Assembly (NCBI RefSeq): GCF_947493595.1
Contig: NZ_CANLRL010000001.1
Span: forward strand, 744,001-808,000
DNA length: 64,000 nucleotides
From: an uncultured Shimia sp.
GTDB lineage: Bacteria; Pseudomonadota; Alphaproteobacteria; Rhodobacterales; Rhodobacteraceae
Direction: 5' to 3'
Under the pieces are notes generated by a model. It was given only the letters and a program-made list of their open reading frames with translations, was not told the DNA's origin and searched no databases. Made by a program: the position numbers and the translations under genes. Positions 28,010-34,856 of this stretch are shown piece by piece (position 1 is the stretch's first letter; each line of letters opens with the position of its first letter).

Positions 28010-29275
28010 ATGGGTCAGTTTCTAAAAGGTGCGTGGCCACTGCTGCTGGGAATGCTGTTGCTGATGGTTGGCAACGGTATGCACGGGACGTTGCTCGGTA
28101 TTCGCGGCGAGGCGGCGGGATTCTCGACCTTTGAGATGTCGATGGTGATGTCGGCCTATTTTGTGGGCTTTCTGGGTGGCAGCCGCATCACGCCGGAATT
28201 GATCCGCCGTGTTGGACATGTGCGGGTGTTTGCCGCCATGGCCTCCATGATCTCCGCGGTTCTGATCCTTTATCCGACTCTGGAACACCCGGTGGCCTGG
28301 ATCGCCGGGCGTACGTTGATGGGGCTGTGTTTTTCCGGGGTGTATGTCACGGCGGAAAGCTGGCTCAACAATGCGGCGACCAACGACACACGTGGCAAAG
28401 CGCTGTCGATTTATATGATGGTGCAGATGTTTGGCATCGTCGCTGCGCAGGGCATGTTGACCATTCCGGATGCGACCGGGTTCTTGCTGTTTGTGATCCC
28501 CTCGGTGCTGGTTTCGATCTCATTTGCGCCGATTTTGCTTTCCGTGTCGCCGACGCCGGCGTTTGACACCACCAAACCAATGAGCCTGAAAGAGCTGTTC
28601 CACAATTCGCCACTGGGCGTGGTGGGCATGTTCTTGCTTGGCGGCGTGTTTTCGGCACAGTTTGGTATGTCAGCGGTGTTTGCCACGCGCGCTGGTTTGA
28701 GCCTGAGTGAATTGTCGTTGTTTGTCGCGGCATTTTACATTGGTGCGACGGTGTTTCAGTATCCGCTTGGGTGGATGAGCGACCGGATGGATCGGCGTGT
28801 GTTGATCATGTTTGTGGCCGCGATTGGTGCGTCAGGGGCAATGCTGGGCTTCTTTGCCGGGGACAACTACTTGATGCTGCTTGTGTCCGCGCTTTTTATT
28901 GGGGGATTTTCAAATCCGCTGTATTCCATGCTGATTGCCCACGCCAATGACTTCCTAGAGTATGAAGATATGGCGGCGGCCTCAGGTGGTTTGGTGTTTG
29001 TGAATGGTGTTGGTGCCATTGCAGGACCAATGATCACCGGGTGGATGATGGATGTCATCGGACCCAGCGGGTACTTTATCTACTTGGTTATTCCGCTTGC
29101 GGCTTTGGGTCTTTACGCGGGGTATCGCACCACACGGCGTCCTGCGGCCTCTGTGGAAGATACTGGCAGCTATACCGCGGTTATGCCTACGGCCTCTGTG
29201 GTTGCGGTGGAGGTTGCACAAGAGGTGGCGATCGAGACGGCGATGGAGGAAGAGCAGGAAGCTGCCGCAGGGTAA
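28010..29275 (+). CDS. MFS transporter, YcaD-like
   Basis: This 421-aa inner-membrane carrier has twelve predicted membrane segments. The first is AWPLLLGMLLLMVGNGMHG; a conserved stretch AGRTLMGLCFSGVYVTAESWLN and the loop GWMSDRMDRRVLI match the YcaD/UPF0226 group. A Glu-rich cytoplasmic tail ends the protein. The substrate is unknown. The start is the ATG at 28010, after TTGAGGATCGTCCA. Confidence 0.85.
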   Translation: MGQFLKGAWPLLLGMLLLMVGNGMHGTLLGIRGEAAGFSTFEMSMVMSAYFVGFLGGSRITPELIRRVGHVRVFAAMASMISAVLILYPTLEHPVAWIAGRTLMGLCFSGVYVTAESWLNNAATNDTRGKALSIYMMVQMFGIVAAQGMLTIPDATGFLLFVIPSVLVSISFAPILLSVSPTPAFDTTKPMSLKELFHNSPLGVVGMFLLGGVFSAQFGMSAVFATRAGLSLSELSLFVAAFYIGATVFQYPLGWMSDRMDRRVLIMFVAAIGASGAMLGFFAGDNYLMLLVSALFIGGFSNPLYSMLIAHANDFLEYEDMAAASGGLVFVNGVGAIAGPMITGWMMDVIGPSGYFIYLVIPLAALGLYAGYRTTRRPAASVEDTGSYTAVMPTASVVAVEVAQEVAIETAMEEEQEAAAG

Positions 29276-29422
29276 GCAAACCTCTGCCGGTGTTAGCGCC
29301 AAAGGTCGCGGGCTGTGTCGGGATGTTGCATTTTGTGACTATTCTTTCTTAATTTCCTGTGTCTAACCTCCTAAGTACCAAGCGTCTTTTAATGAGACGG
29401 AACAGGCAAAAGGAGATGGGAC

Positions 29423-29998
29423 ATGGTGGGTCCCGAAGAAGTACTTTCGTATTGGCTCGACGAGGTTGGGCCGAGCGGGTGGTATGCAGTTTCCGAAGAG
29501 CTGGACGCAGAGATCCGGCGGCGGTTTGAGGCAACATGGGAAGTGGCTCAGGCCGGTGGCCTTGGGCAATGGTTGACCTACGCCAGTGGCACCTTGGCCT
29601 ATCTGATCCTCACCGATCAGTTTTCGCGCAACATGTTCCGCGGCAGTGGCAAAGCTTTTGCGAGCGATCATAAGGCGCTTGCGGCGGCTAAATCTGCGAT
29701 CGACAAAAAGTGGGATCAGAAAATCGACGGCCCGGCGCGGCAGTTTTTCTTTCTGCCACTGATGCATTCGGAGAACCTCTGTGATCAGGAGCGCTGTGTG
29801 CGCATGTTCCTGCAGCGGATGGGCGACGCCGATAGCAACCTGTTGCACGCCCAGGCCCATCGCGAGGTGATCCGGAAGTTTGGACGTTTCCCATACCGCA
29901 ATGAAGCGCTTGCCCGGGCCTCGACCGAAGTGGAAATGGCCTATGTGGCCAATGGTGGCTACGGTGCTACTGTGCGGGAACTTCAGGCCACGGGCTAA
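29423..29998 (+). CDS. DUF924 family protein
   Basis: This 191-aa soluble protein has the DUF924 pattern: VLSYWLDEVGPSGWYAVSEELDAEI, LAYLILTDQFSRNMFRG, FFFLPLMHSENLCDQE and FGRFPYRN. The family is common in proteobacteria and has a helical, TPR-like fold; no reaction is established. The ATG follows AAAAGGAGATGGGAC. It is convergent with the next gene, with only 3 bp between the stop codons and no terminator. Confidence 0.85.
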   Translation: MVGPEEVLSYWLDEVGPSGWYAVSEELDAEIRRRFEATWEVAQAGGLGQWLTYASGTLAYLILTDQFSRNMFRGSGKAFASDHKALAAAKSAIDKKWDQKIDGPARQFFFLPLMHSENLCDQERCVRMFLQRMGDADSNLLHAQAHREVIRKFGRFPYRNEALARASTEVEMAYVANGGYGATVRELQATG

Positions 29999-30001
29999 CC
30001 G

Positions 30002-30454
30002 CTATTCAGAGGGTGTGCTGGCGTCCGGCTTGGTTTCGGGCGCATAGCAGCTGGCGATGGTGCCGATACGGCCACTCACACGGCTGGCCACGTCATCCAG
30101 CGCGGATTGCATCAGGGTTTCCGGCGTGTCCGCGAGGCGGGCCAGGTTGCTGTTGATGCCCGCCAATTCCAATTGCAGCGCATTGGCGCGGGTTTGCAAG
30201 CGTTCGGTGGCCTGAGCGGTCAGGGATGTGCTGTCCAGGGAGATAGCGGCCAGATCGCTGCGCAGGTCGGCCACTTCGGTGCGCAGACCGTCCACTTTGA
30301 TTTCTAATGGCTGCACAATTTGCAAGTTTTGCGCAAAGCTGGCTACAACGCGTTCTGCGGTGTCCGACAGGCGCCAGAGGAAAAACAGGCAGATTGCCAC
30401 CAATATCAAGGTGGCGTTGATCATGGCAACAAGCAAGTTTTTCAGGGTTTTCAT
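30002..30454 (-). CDS. Membrane-anchored coiled-coil protein of unknown function
   Basis: This 150-aa protein has one membrane segment (~8-28, LVAMINATLILVAICLFFLW) and a long heptad-like helix (~35-110, rich in Leu/Val/Asp/Gln, e.g. VDGLRTEVADLRSDLAAISL). A Cys and charged residues lie near the end (IASCYAPETKPDAS). I recognise no domain. It is divergent from lpd, sharing a 159-bp intergenic region. The ATG follows GGGAGCCAAGCC. Confidence 0.6.
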   Translation of the reverse strand: MKTLKNLLVAMINATLILVAICLFFLWRLSDTAERVVASFAQNLQIVQPLEIKVDGLRTEVADLRSDLAAISLDSTSLTAQATERLQTRANALQLELAGINSNLARLADTPETLMQSALDDVASRVSGRIGTIASCYAPETKPDASTPSE

Positions 30455-30613
30455 GGCTTGGCTCCCGACTCGGTGACGCGGGCGCAGTGTGCGCTTCTGA
30501 TTGCGCGATCGCCAGTTAAAAATTGCGCGTAAAACGGGCGGTTCGCTTTATTGAAGCCGCTGCGGAGTTCCAGTAGGCTCGCGCAAAGACATAGCGGGAG
30601 GCGGGGAAACACC

Positions 30614-32008
30614 ATGGCTAGCAAGAACTTCGACATGATTGTGATTGGCGCAGGGCCGGGCGGCTATGTGGCTGCCATTCGCGGCGCGCAACTGGGCCTC
30701 AAGGTTGCGATTGTGGAGCGTGAGCACATGGGCGGGATTTGCCTAAACTGGGGCTGCATTCCAACCAAGGCGCTGTTGCGGTCGGCGGAAGTGTTTCACC
30801 TGATGGAACGCGCTAAGGACTTTGGTCTGAAGGCGGAGGGCATTGGCTATGACATCGATGCAGTGGTGAAACGTTCGCGTGGGGTGGCCAAACAACTGAG
30901 CTCTGGCGTTGCTTTCTTGATGAAGAAGAACAAGGTTGAGGTCTTCATGGGGGAGGCGACTTTGCCAGCCAAAGGCAAAGTGTCGGTGAAGGGCGAAAAA
31001 GGCGTTGAGGAGCTGACCGCGAAGAACATCGTGTTGGCCACAGGTGCGCGGGCGCGGGAATTGCCGGGGCTCGAGGGCGATGGCAAGCGGGTCTGGACCT
31101 ATAAGGACGCGTTGGTGCCGCCGCATATGCCCAAGAAGTTGCTCGTGATTGGTTCAGGTGCCATTGGGATCGAGTTTGCGAGTTTCTACAATACGTTGGG
31201 CGCGGATACGACGGTTGTTGAGGTCATGGATCGGGTTTTGCCGGTTGAAGATGCAGAGATAAGTGCTTTTGCCAAAAAGCAATTTGTCAAACAGGGCATG
31301 ACCATCATGGAGAAATCCACGGTCAAGAAACTGGATCGCGGTGCCGACAAAGTCACGGCGCATATTGAGGTGGGTGGCAAAGTCACAACGCAGGACTTTG
31401 ACACGGTGATTTCCGCAGTAGGCATTGTAGGCAATGTCGAGAATCTCGGGCTTGAAAAGCTTGGCGTGAAGATCGACCGGACCCATGTGGTCACGGATCA
31501 ATACTGCCAGACCGGTGTGGACGGGCTGTTTGCGATTGGTGACATCGCTGGCGCGCCTTGGTTGGCGCATAAGGCGAGTCATGAGGGTGTGATGGTTGCG
31601 GAGCTGATCGCCGGTGGGAAGCCGCATCCAGTGAAGCCGGAGAGCATCGCGGGCTGTACTTATTGCCACCCGCAGGTGGCCAGCGTGGGCTACACCGAGG
31701 CCAAGGCCAAGGAACTAGGCTATGACGTGAAAGTCGGGCGCTTCCCGTTTATTGGCAACGGCAAGGCGATAGCCTTGGGCGAGCCAGAGGGCATGGTGAA
31801 AACCGTGTTTGATGCCAAGACTGGCGAGTTGCTTGGCGCGCATATGGTGGGCGCGGAGGTCACCGAGTTGATCCAGGGCTATGTGGTGGGACGCCAGCTT
31901 GAGACCACCGAGGCAGAGCTGATGGAGACCGTGTTCCCGCATCCAACTTTGAGCGAGATGATGCATGAAAGCGTGCTGGACGCTTATGACCGGGTGATCC
32001 ACGTTTGA
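30614..32008 (+). CDS. lpd: Dihydrolipoyl dehydrogenase (E3)
   Basis: This 464-aa FAD enzyme reoxidises dihydrolipoyl groups of 2-oxoacid dehydrogenases with NAD+. It has an N-terminal FAD site (IVIGAGPGGYVAAIRGAQLG), the redox disulfide in GGICLNWGCIPTKALL, an NAD site (LLVIGSGAIGIEFASFY) and the C-terminal interface motif FPHPTLSEMMHES. The CLNWGC variant is typical of the PDH-linked alphaproteobacterial form. It is probably the E3 for the pdhABC operon 25 kb away. ATG 30614 was chosen over an upstream in-frame start because GGGAGGCGGGGA precedes it. Confidence 0.95.
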   Translation: MASKNFDMIVIGAGPGGYVAAIRGAQLGLKVAIVEREHMGGICLNWGCIPTKALLRSAEVFHLMERAKDFGLKAEGIGYDIDAVVKRSRGVAKQLSSGVAFLMKKNKVEVFMGEATLPAKGKVSVKGEKGVEELTAKNIVLATGARARELPGLEGDGKRVWTYKDALVPPHMPKKLLVIGSGAIGIEFASFYNTLGADTTVVEVMDRVLPVEDAEISAFAKKQFVKQGMTIMEKSTVKKLDRGADKVTAHIEVGGKVTTQDFDTVISAVGIVGNVENLGLEKLGVKIDRTHVVTDQYCQTGVDGLFAIGDIAGAPWLAHKASHEGVMVAELIAGGKPHPVKPESIAGCTYCHPQVASVGYTEAKAKELGYDVKVGRFPFIGNGKAIALGEPEGMVKTVFDAKTGELLGAHMVGAEVTELIQGYVVGRQLETTEAELMETVFPHPTLSEMMHESVLDAYDRVIHV

Positions 32009-32029
32009 CGCGCAGGCTCTTGTGACTAC

Positions 32030-32070
32030 AAAAAAAGCCGCAGAGGTGTCCTCTACGGCATTTTCTTTTG
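32030..32070. terminator. Terminator between lpd and the lipoprotein gene
   Basis: The stem GCCGCAGAGG / CCTCTACGGC (one mismatch) has a 3-nt loop. It is preceded by AAAAAAA and followed by ATTTTCTTTT. Confidence 0.85.
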
Positions 32071-32083
32071 GGTGAAGGCTTAA

Positions 32084-32596
32084 TCAGTTGGTCACGGCAT
32101 CAACAGCACTGAGCATCGCGTCAATCGAAGAGGTTGGTGTGATGCTTGGGAGGTACCTCCCCGTGGCAGAGCTCAGCAGACGGGCGTTTGCGCGCGACCA
32201 GGCGCTGGCCAGTGCTTCTTCGACTGTGGCGGCGCCTGATTTTTTCACAGCTACTTCGCCATTTTTTTGAACCGATCTGAAGGTGATCTTATTGTCTTTC
32301 TTAATGTAGTCTCCGGTCGGGATGTTCTCACGTACCACTGTGCCATCTGGATAGGTATAGGTGATCTGGGAAACGTAACGGACACCAATGTCGCGGGGAT
32401 CTTCGCCGCTGCGCTTGTGCACGGTATTTCTTGCAAACACGTCAACCTTCGTGTTGACGATATCGCCGTTGGGTGTGGTGATGTCCTTTTGCTCACTTGC
32501 AGTAAGGTCAGTGATCTCGCCGGTATAGATTGTTGTACAGGCAGACATCAGCGCGAGGCCGCCCATCAGGAAAAGCGTTTTAATAAGTCTATGCAT
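32084..32596 (-). CDS. Lipoprotein of unknown function
   Basis: This 170-aa protein has a signal peptide with a lipobox (LFLMGGLALMSAC, Cys ~20). The mature part reads TTIYTGEITDLTASEQKDI, DVFARNTVHKRSGEDPRDIGVRYVSQITYTYPDG. I do not recognise it. The start was placed at the ATG at 32596 after AAAGGAACAGCC; an earlier start (32662) would precede the signal peptide with 22 non-signal residues. It lies 10 bp after the outer-membrane-type gene on the same strand, so they likely form an operon and may act together at the outer membrane. Confidence 0.7.
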   Translation of the reverse strand: MHRLIKTLFLMGGLALMSACTTIYTGEITDLTASEQKDITTPNGDIVNTKVDVFARNTVHKRSGEDPRDIGVRYVSQITYTYPDGTVVRENIPTGDYIKKDNKITFRSVQKNGEVAVKKSGAATVEEALASAWSRANARLLSSATGRYLPSITPTSSIDAMLSAVDAVTN

Positions 32597-32606
32597 GGCT
32601 GTTCCT

Positions 32607-33395
32607 TTAGAACCGATGGGTGAAGCTGAGATCGAGACGTCGGTGGGTGTCTTCCGCACCAAAAGCTTGGGTCCAACCCAAGGTGGCGCCGAAGTCCTCG
32701 GTGAAGCGGTAGGTTGCGCTTAGGCGGGCGCGGTTTAGCTCTTCCTTATCGGTAATGGTGATGATCGCGTTGGACCATGTGTGGCTGAGACCCGCGGTGA
32801 AGATCCAGTTGTCGCCAGCGATGTGAAAGAGTTCCGCGCCAACCGTAAAACGATTGGTGTTGGTTTTGTTTGACAAGCCGGAGGTGTCAAAACTGCTGTT
32901 TGTGTGTGACGCCGCAGCCAAGCCTTTTACAAATGTGCGCCCGGAAAGCGGTGCGACCTGCTCGTATTGCAAAGTGGCGGTTAGGGTGTCACCGTCCCCA
33001 GCGGTCGTTGTGCCGCCGGAGGTGTAGGCTTCGGCAATGTCGCCGCTCAGTATTGTGCCGGTGAGCGTGCCACCGCGTCCAACTTGATATTGTGCCCCGA
33101 GACCGAAGGTTGGCGTCCGTGTGGTTTGCGTGTCTGGAGGAAAGGTATTGTCGGTGCGCGATTGGCCGAAAAAACCCAACAAACGCAGCTTGTCGGTGTA
33201 TTGGTAGCCATACGACACCATCGCCGTTGTGGCATCTCGCGAGACGCCCTGATCTTCGCGGTCCAAAGCCGAGTAGTGCAGGGTCACTATGTGATCTCCT
33301 GCTTCCAAGGTCTGAGCTGCCGCCGGTTGGGCCAGCGTGAATGCAACATAGGTGCCGAGAGCAAGGACACCATAAGAGATCAATGTAATTTTCAC
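32607..33395 (-). CDS. Probable outer-membrane beta-barrel protein
   Basis: This 262-aa protein has a signal peptide (~1-27, ending AQPAAAQ-T). It then shows regularly alternating beta-strands rich in aromatic and small polar residues (e.g. TAMVSYGYQYTDKLRLLGFFG, RLSATYRFTEDFGATLGWTQ). It ends in an aromatic residue (LDLSFTHRF), the usual signal for outer-membrane insertion. GTG 33395 behind GGGGGAAATC is the best start; an earlier one (33449) would add 18 residues before the signal. The specific role is unknown. Together with the lipoprotein it forms a two-gene unit. Confidence 0.75.
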   Translation of the reverse strand: MKITLISYGVLALGTYVAFTLAQPAAAQTLEAGDHIVTLHYSALDREDQGVSRDATTAMVSYGYQYTDKLRLLGFFGQSRTDNTFPPDTQTTRTPTFGLGAQYQVGRGGTLTGTILSGDIAEAYTSGGTTTAGDGDTLTATLQYEQVAPLSGRTFVKGLAAASHTNSSFDTSGLSNKTNTNRFTVGAELFHIAGDNWIFTAGLSHTWSNAIITITDKEELNRARLSATYRFTEDFGATLGWTQAFGAEDTHRRLDLSFTHRF

Positions 33396-33553
33396 GATTT
33401 CCCCCAGTTTTACCGGCTCAACGTTGAGGTGACCGGGGGCCAAAATCAATAAATTTTAACGATCGCACGGGTTGCGGGTAAACTTGCAACAGTTTTGAGG
33501 TGGGGGAGAGTGCGCATAGCCCAGGCGAGATTGATGCAACCGCGGTGCCGTAC

Positions 33554-33585
33554 CACAAAAGCCGCCAATGCAGGCGGCTTTTGTG
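33554..33585 (-). terminator. Terminator (DUF1761 operon end)
   Basis: A perfect 13-bp stem CACAAAAGCCGCC / GGCGGCTTTTGTG has a 6-nt loop. The T-run is inside the arm, as often seen. It lies 18 bp beyond the DUF1761 stop. Confidence 0.8.
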
Positions 33586-33602
33586 ACGCGTAATAGAGAT
33601 AG

Positions 33603-33971
33603 TTACAGGATGGCGTGGGCCAAGATCAGCAGCACGCCAGACCCCAGCACGTATCCAACATCCACGGTAATGGCGAAGCGGGATTTGTTGATCCACGCGC
33701 CGGTGTTGGCCACGTAAGCGGCGCAGGCGAGGATGGCGAGGAGAGCCACGGTCAGGTTCTGTGTGGTTTCGGTCAGGGCGACGATATAGGCCAGAAGTGC
33801 GATGGCGATCCAATTGGTGAAGAGCGGGCCCATTGGCATTTTCTCTGGCGGCTTGGGGTCAATGTTGCTGCCTTCGGCCCAGCGTTTTTGGAGGCCCAAA
33901 ACTGGTCCGTAAACCAAGAAGCCAAAGGCAGAGCAGGCGATGAAGCCGACAATAAATGCAATCCAATTCAT
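33603..33971 (-). CDS. DUF1761 family membrane protein
   Basis: This 122-aa protein has about four membrane segments (MNWIAFIVGFIACSAFGFLVYGPVLG; LFTNWIAIALLAYIVAL; LTVALLAILACAAYVANTG; VDVGYVLGSGVLLILAHAIL). The GPVLG...WINKSRF features fit DUF1761. Its start overlaps the SRPBCC stop by four bases (ATGA), so it is the third gene of the ArsR-SRPBCC-DUF1761 operon. The function is unknown. Confidence 0.78.
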   Translation of the reverse strand: MNWIAFIVGFIACSAFGFLVYGPVLGLQKRWAEGSNIDPKPPEKMPMGPLFTNWIAIALLAYIVALTETTQNLTVALLAILACAAYVANTGAWINKSRFAITVDVGYVLGSGVLLILAHAIL

Positions 33972-34393
33972 AGGGTTGTCTCCAATGTTTCCAATATGCG
34001 TGTCCAACCACTTTCGTGGTTGTCGCGGCTTTCCTGCGAAGGAAATCGAATATGCGTCAGGGTCAGGTTGGTGCCATCATTGGCAGGTGTCAAGATTAAG
34101 GTAACTTCGCTATCCTCTTGAGAATAGGGAGAAACCCAGGTGAAACGTAGGCGGTTGGCGCGGTCGATTTCGAGGTATTCGCCTTCGTGTGGCCAGCCTT
34201 CTTCGACATCAGGGGCTTGCATCACCACGCGAAACCGGCCGCCGACAACCGGATCGTTGCTGGCCTCCGGCACGGTCATTCCGGGGGCAGGGATCAAAAA
34301 TTTCTGCATCATTTTGGGGTCCAGCCAGGCGTCAAACACGCGTTCTGGCGGGAAAGGTAAGTGGCGGGAGATTTCCAGCGCGAGGTCAGTCAT
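33968..34393 (-). CDS. SRPBCC (AHSA1/START-like) domain protein
   Basis: This 141-aa helix-grip protein opens with LEISRHLPFPPERVFDAWLDPKMMQKFLIPAPGMT. It continues GGRFRVVM, GEYLEIDRANRLRFTWVSP and ends ESGWTRILETLETTL, the AHSA1-like pattern. Members bind hydrophobic ligands. Such genes are very often paired with an ArsR regulator, as here: the regulator overlaps it by 8 bases upstream and DUF1761 by 4 downstream. Confidence 0.85.
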   Translation of the reverse strand: MTDLALEISRHLPFPPERVFDAWLDPKMMQKFLIPAPGMTVPEASNDPVVGGRFRVVMQAPDVEEGWPHEGEYLEIDRANRLRFTWVSPYSQEDSEVTLILTPANDGTNLTLTHIRFPSQESRDNHESGWTRILETLETTL

Positions 34394-34757
34394 TTTTGTC
34401 TTCCTCCATTAGGGCAGATTCGAGGGCGTCCAACCGCAGCGCCCAGATTGAACGCAGGTCAGCAAACCAAGTGTCAATGAGCGACAAGGGCGCCATTTGC
34501 ACCTCGATCAAGTGCTCGCGCCATTCGGTGCGGCGACTGGCCAGTCCGGCGGCCTCCAGCACTTTGATGTGCTTGGATACCGCATTCAGGCTCAGATCAA
34601 ACCGGGCGGCGATGTCGGTGACTTTCATCGGGCCGTTCTGGGCCAGAAGAGTCAGGATTGCGCGGCGGTTTGGCTCTGATGCGGCCTTGAGTATGGTGCT
34701 GAGCTGGTCCGCGGTCTTGGTGATGTCTTGTCGTTCAACCATGTGGGTGAATAACAT
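34386..34757 (-). CDS. ArsR-family transcriptional repressor
   Basis: This 123-aa winged-helix protein shows LSTILKAASEPNRRAILTLLAQNGPMKVTDIAARFDLSLNAVSKHIKVLEAAGLASRR at ~18-75. It has no Cys pair of the metal-sensing type, so it belongs to the SRPBCC-associated group that senses another signal. It is first in a three-gene overlapping operon and probably autoregulated through the inverted repeat at 34773-34789. A second ATG at 34742 is possible. Confidence 0.85.
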   Translation of the reverse strand: MLFTHMVERQDITKTADQLSTILKAASEPNRRAILTLLAQNGPMKVTDIAARFDLSLNAVSKHIKVLEAAGLASRRTEWREHLIEVQMAPLSLIDTWFADLRSIWALRLDALESALMEEDKND

Positions 34758-34772
34758 CGACTCCCCGATCAG

Positions 34773-34789
34773 TCAACCCTTTGGGTGAA
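34773..34789. promoter_or_regulatory. Candidate ArsR operator
   Basis: TCAACCC-TTT-GGGTGAA is an imperfect inverted repeat 16 bp upstream of the arsR-type start codon. GGGTGAAT recurs at 34745-34752 over the start codon region. This is inferred from position and symmetry. Confidence 0.4.
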
Positions 34790-34804
34790 TGACGGGTCGA
34801 TGCA

Positions 34805-34836
34805 CAAAAAAAGCGGCTCCTGAAAGCCGCCTTTGA
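34805..34836 (-). terminator. Terminator downstream of the VWA gene
   Basis: The stem GGCGGCT / AGCCGC has a short loop and, on the minus strand, a following TTTTTTT run. Confidence 0.82.
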
Positions 34837-34856
34837 GGTTCGGTTTGGTAGTTAGC

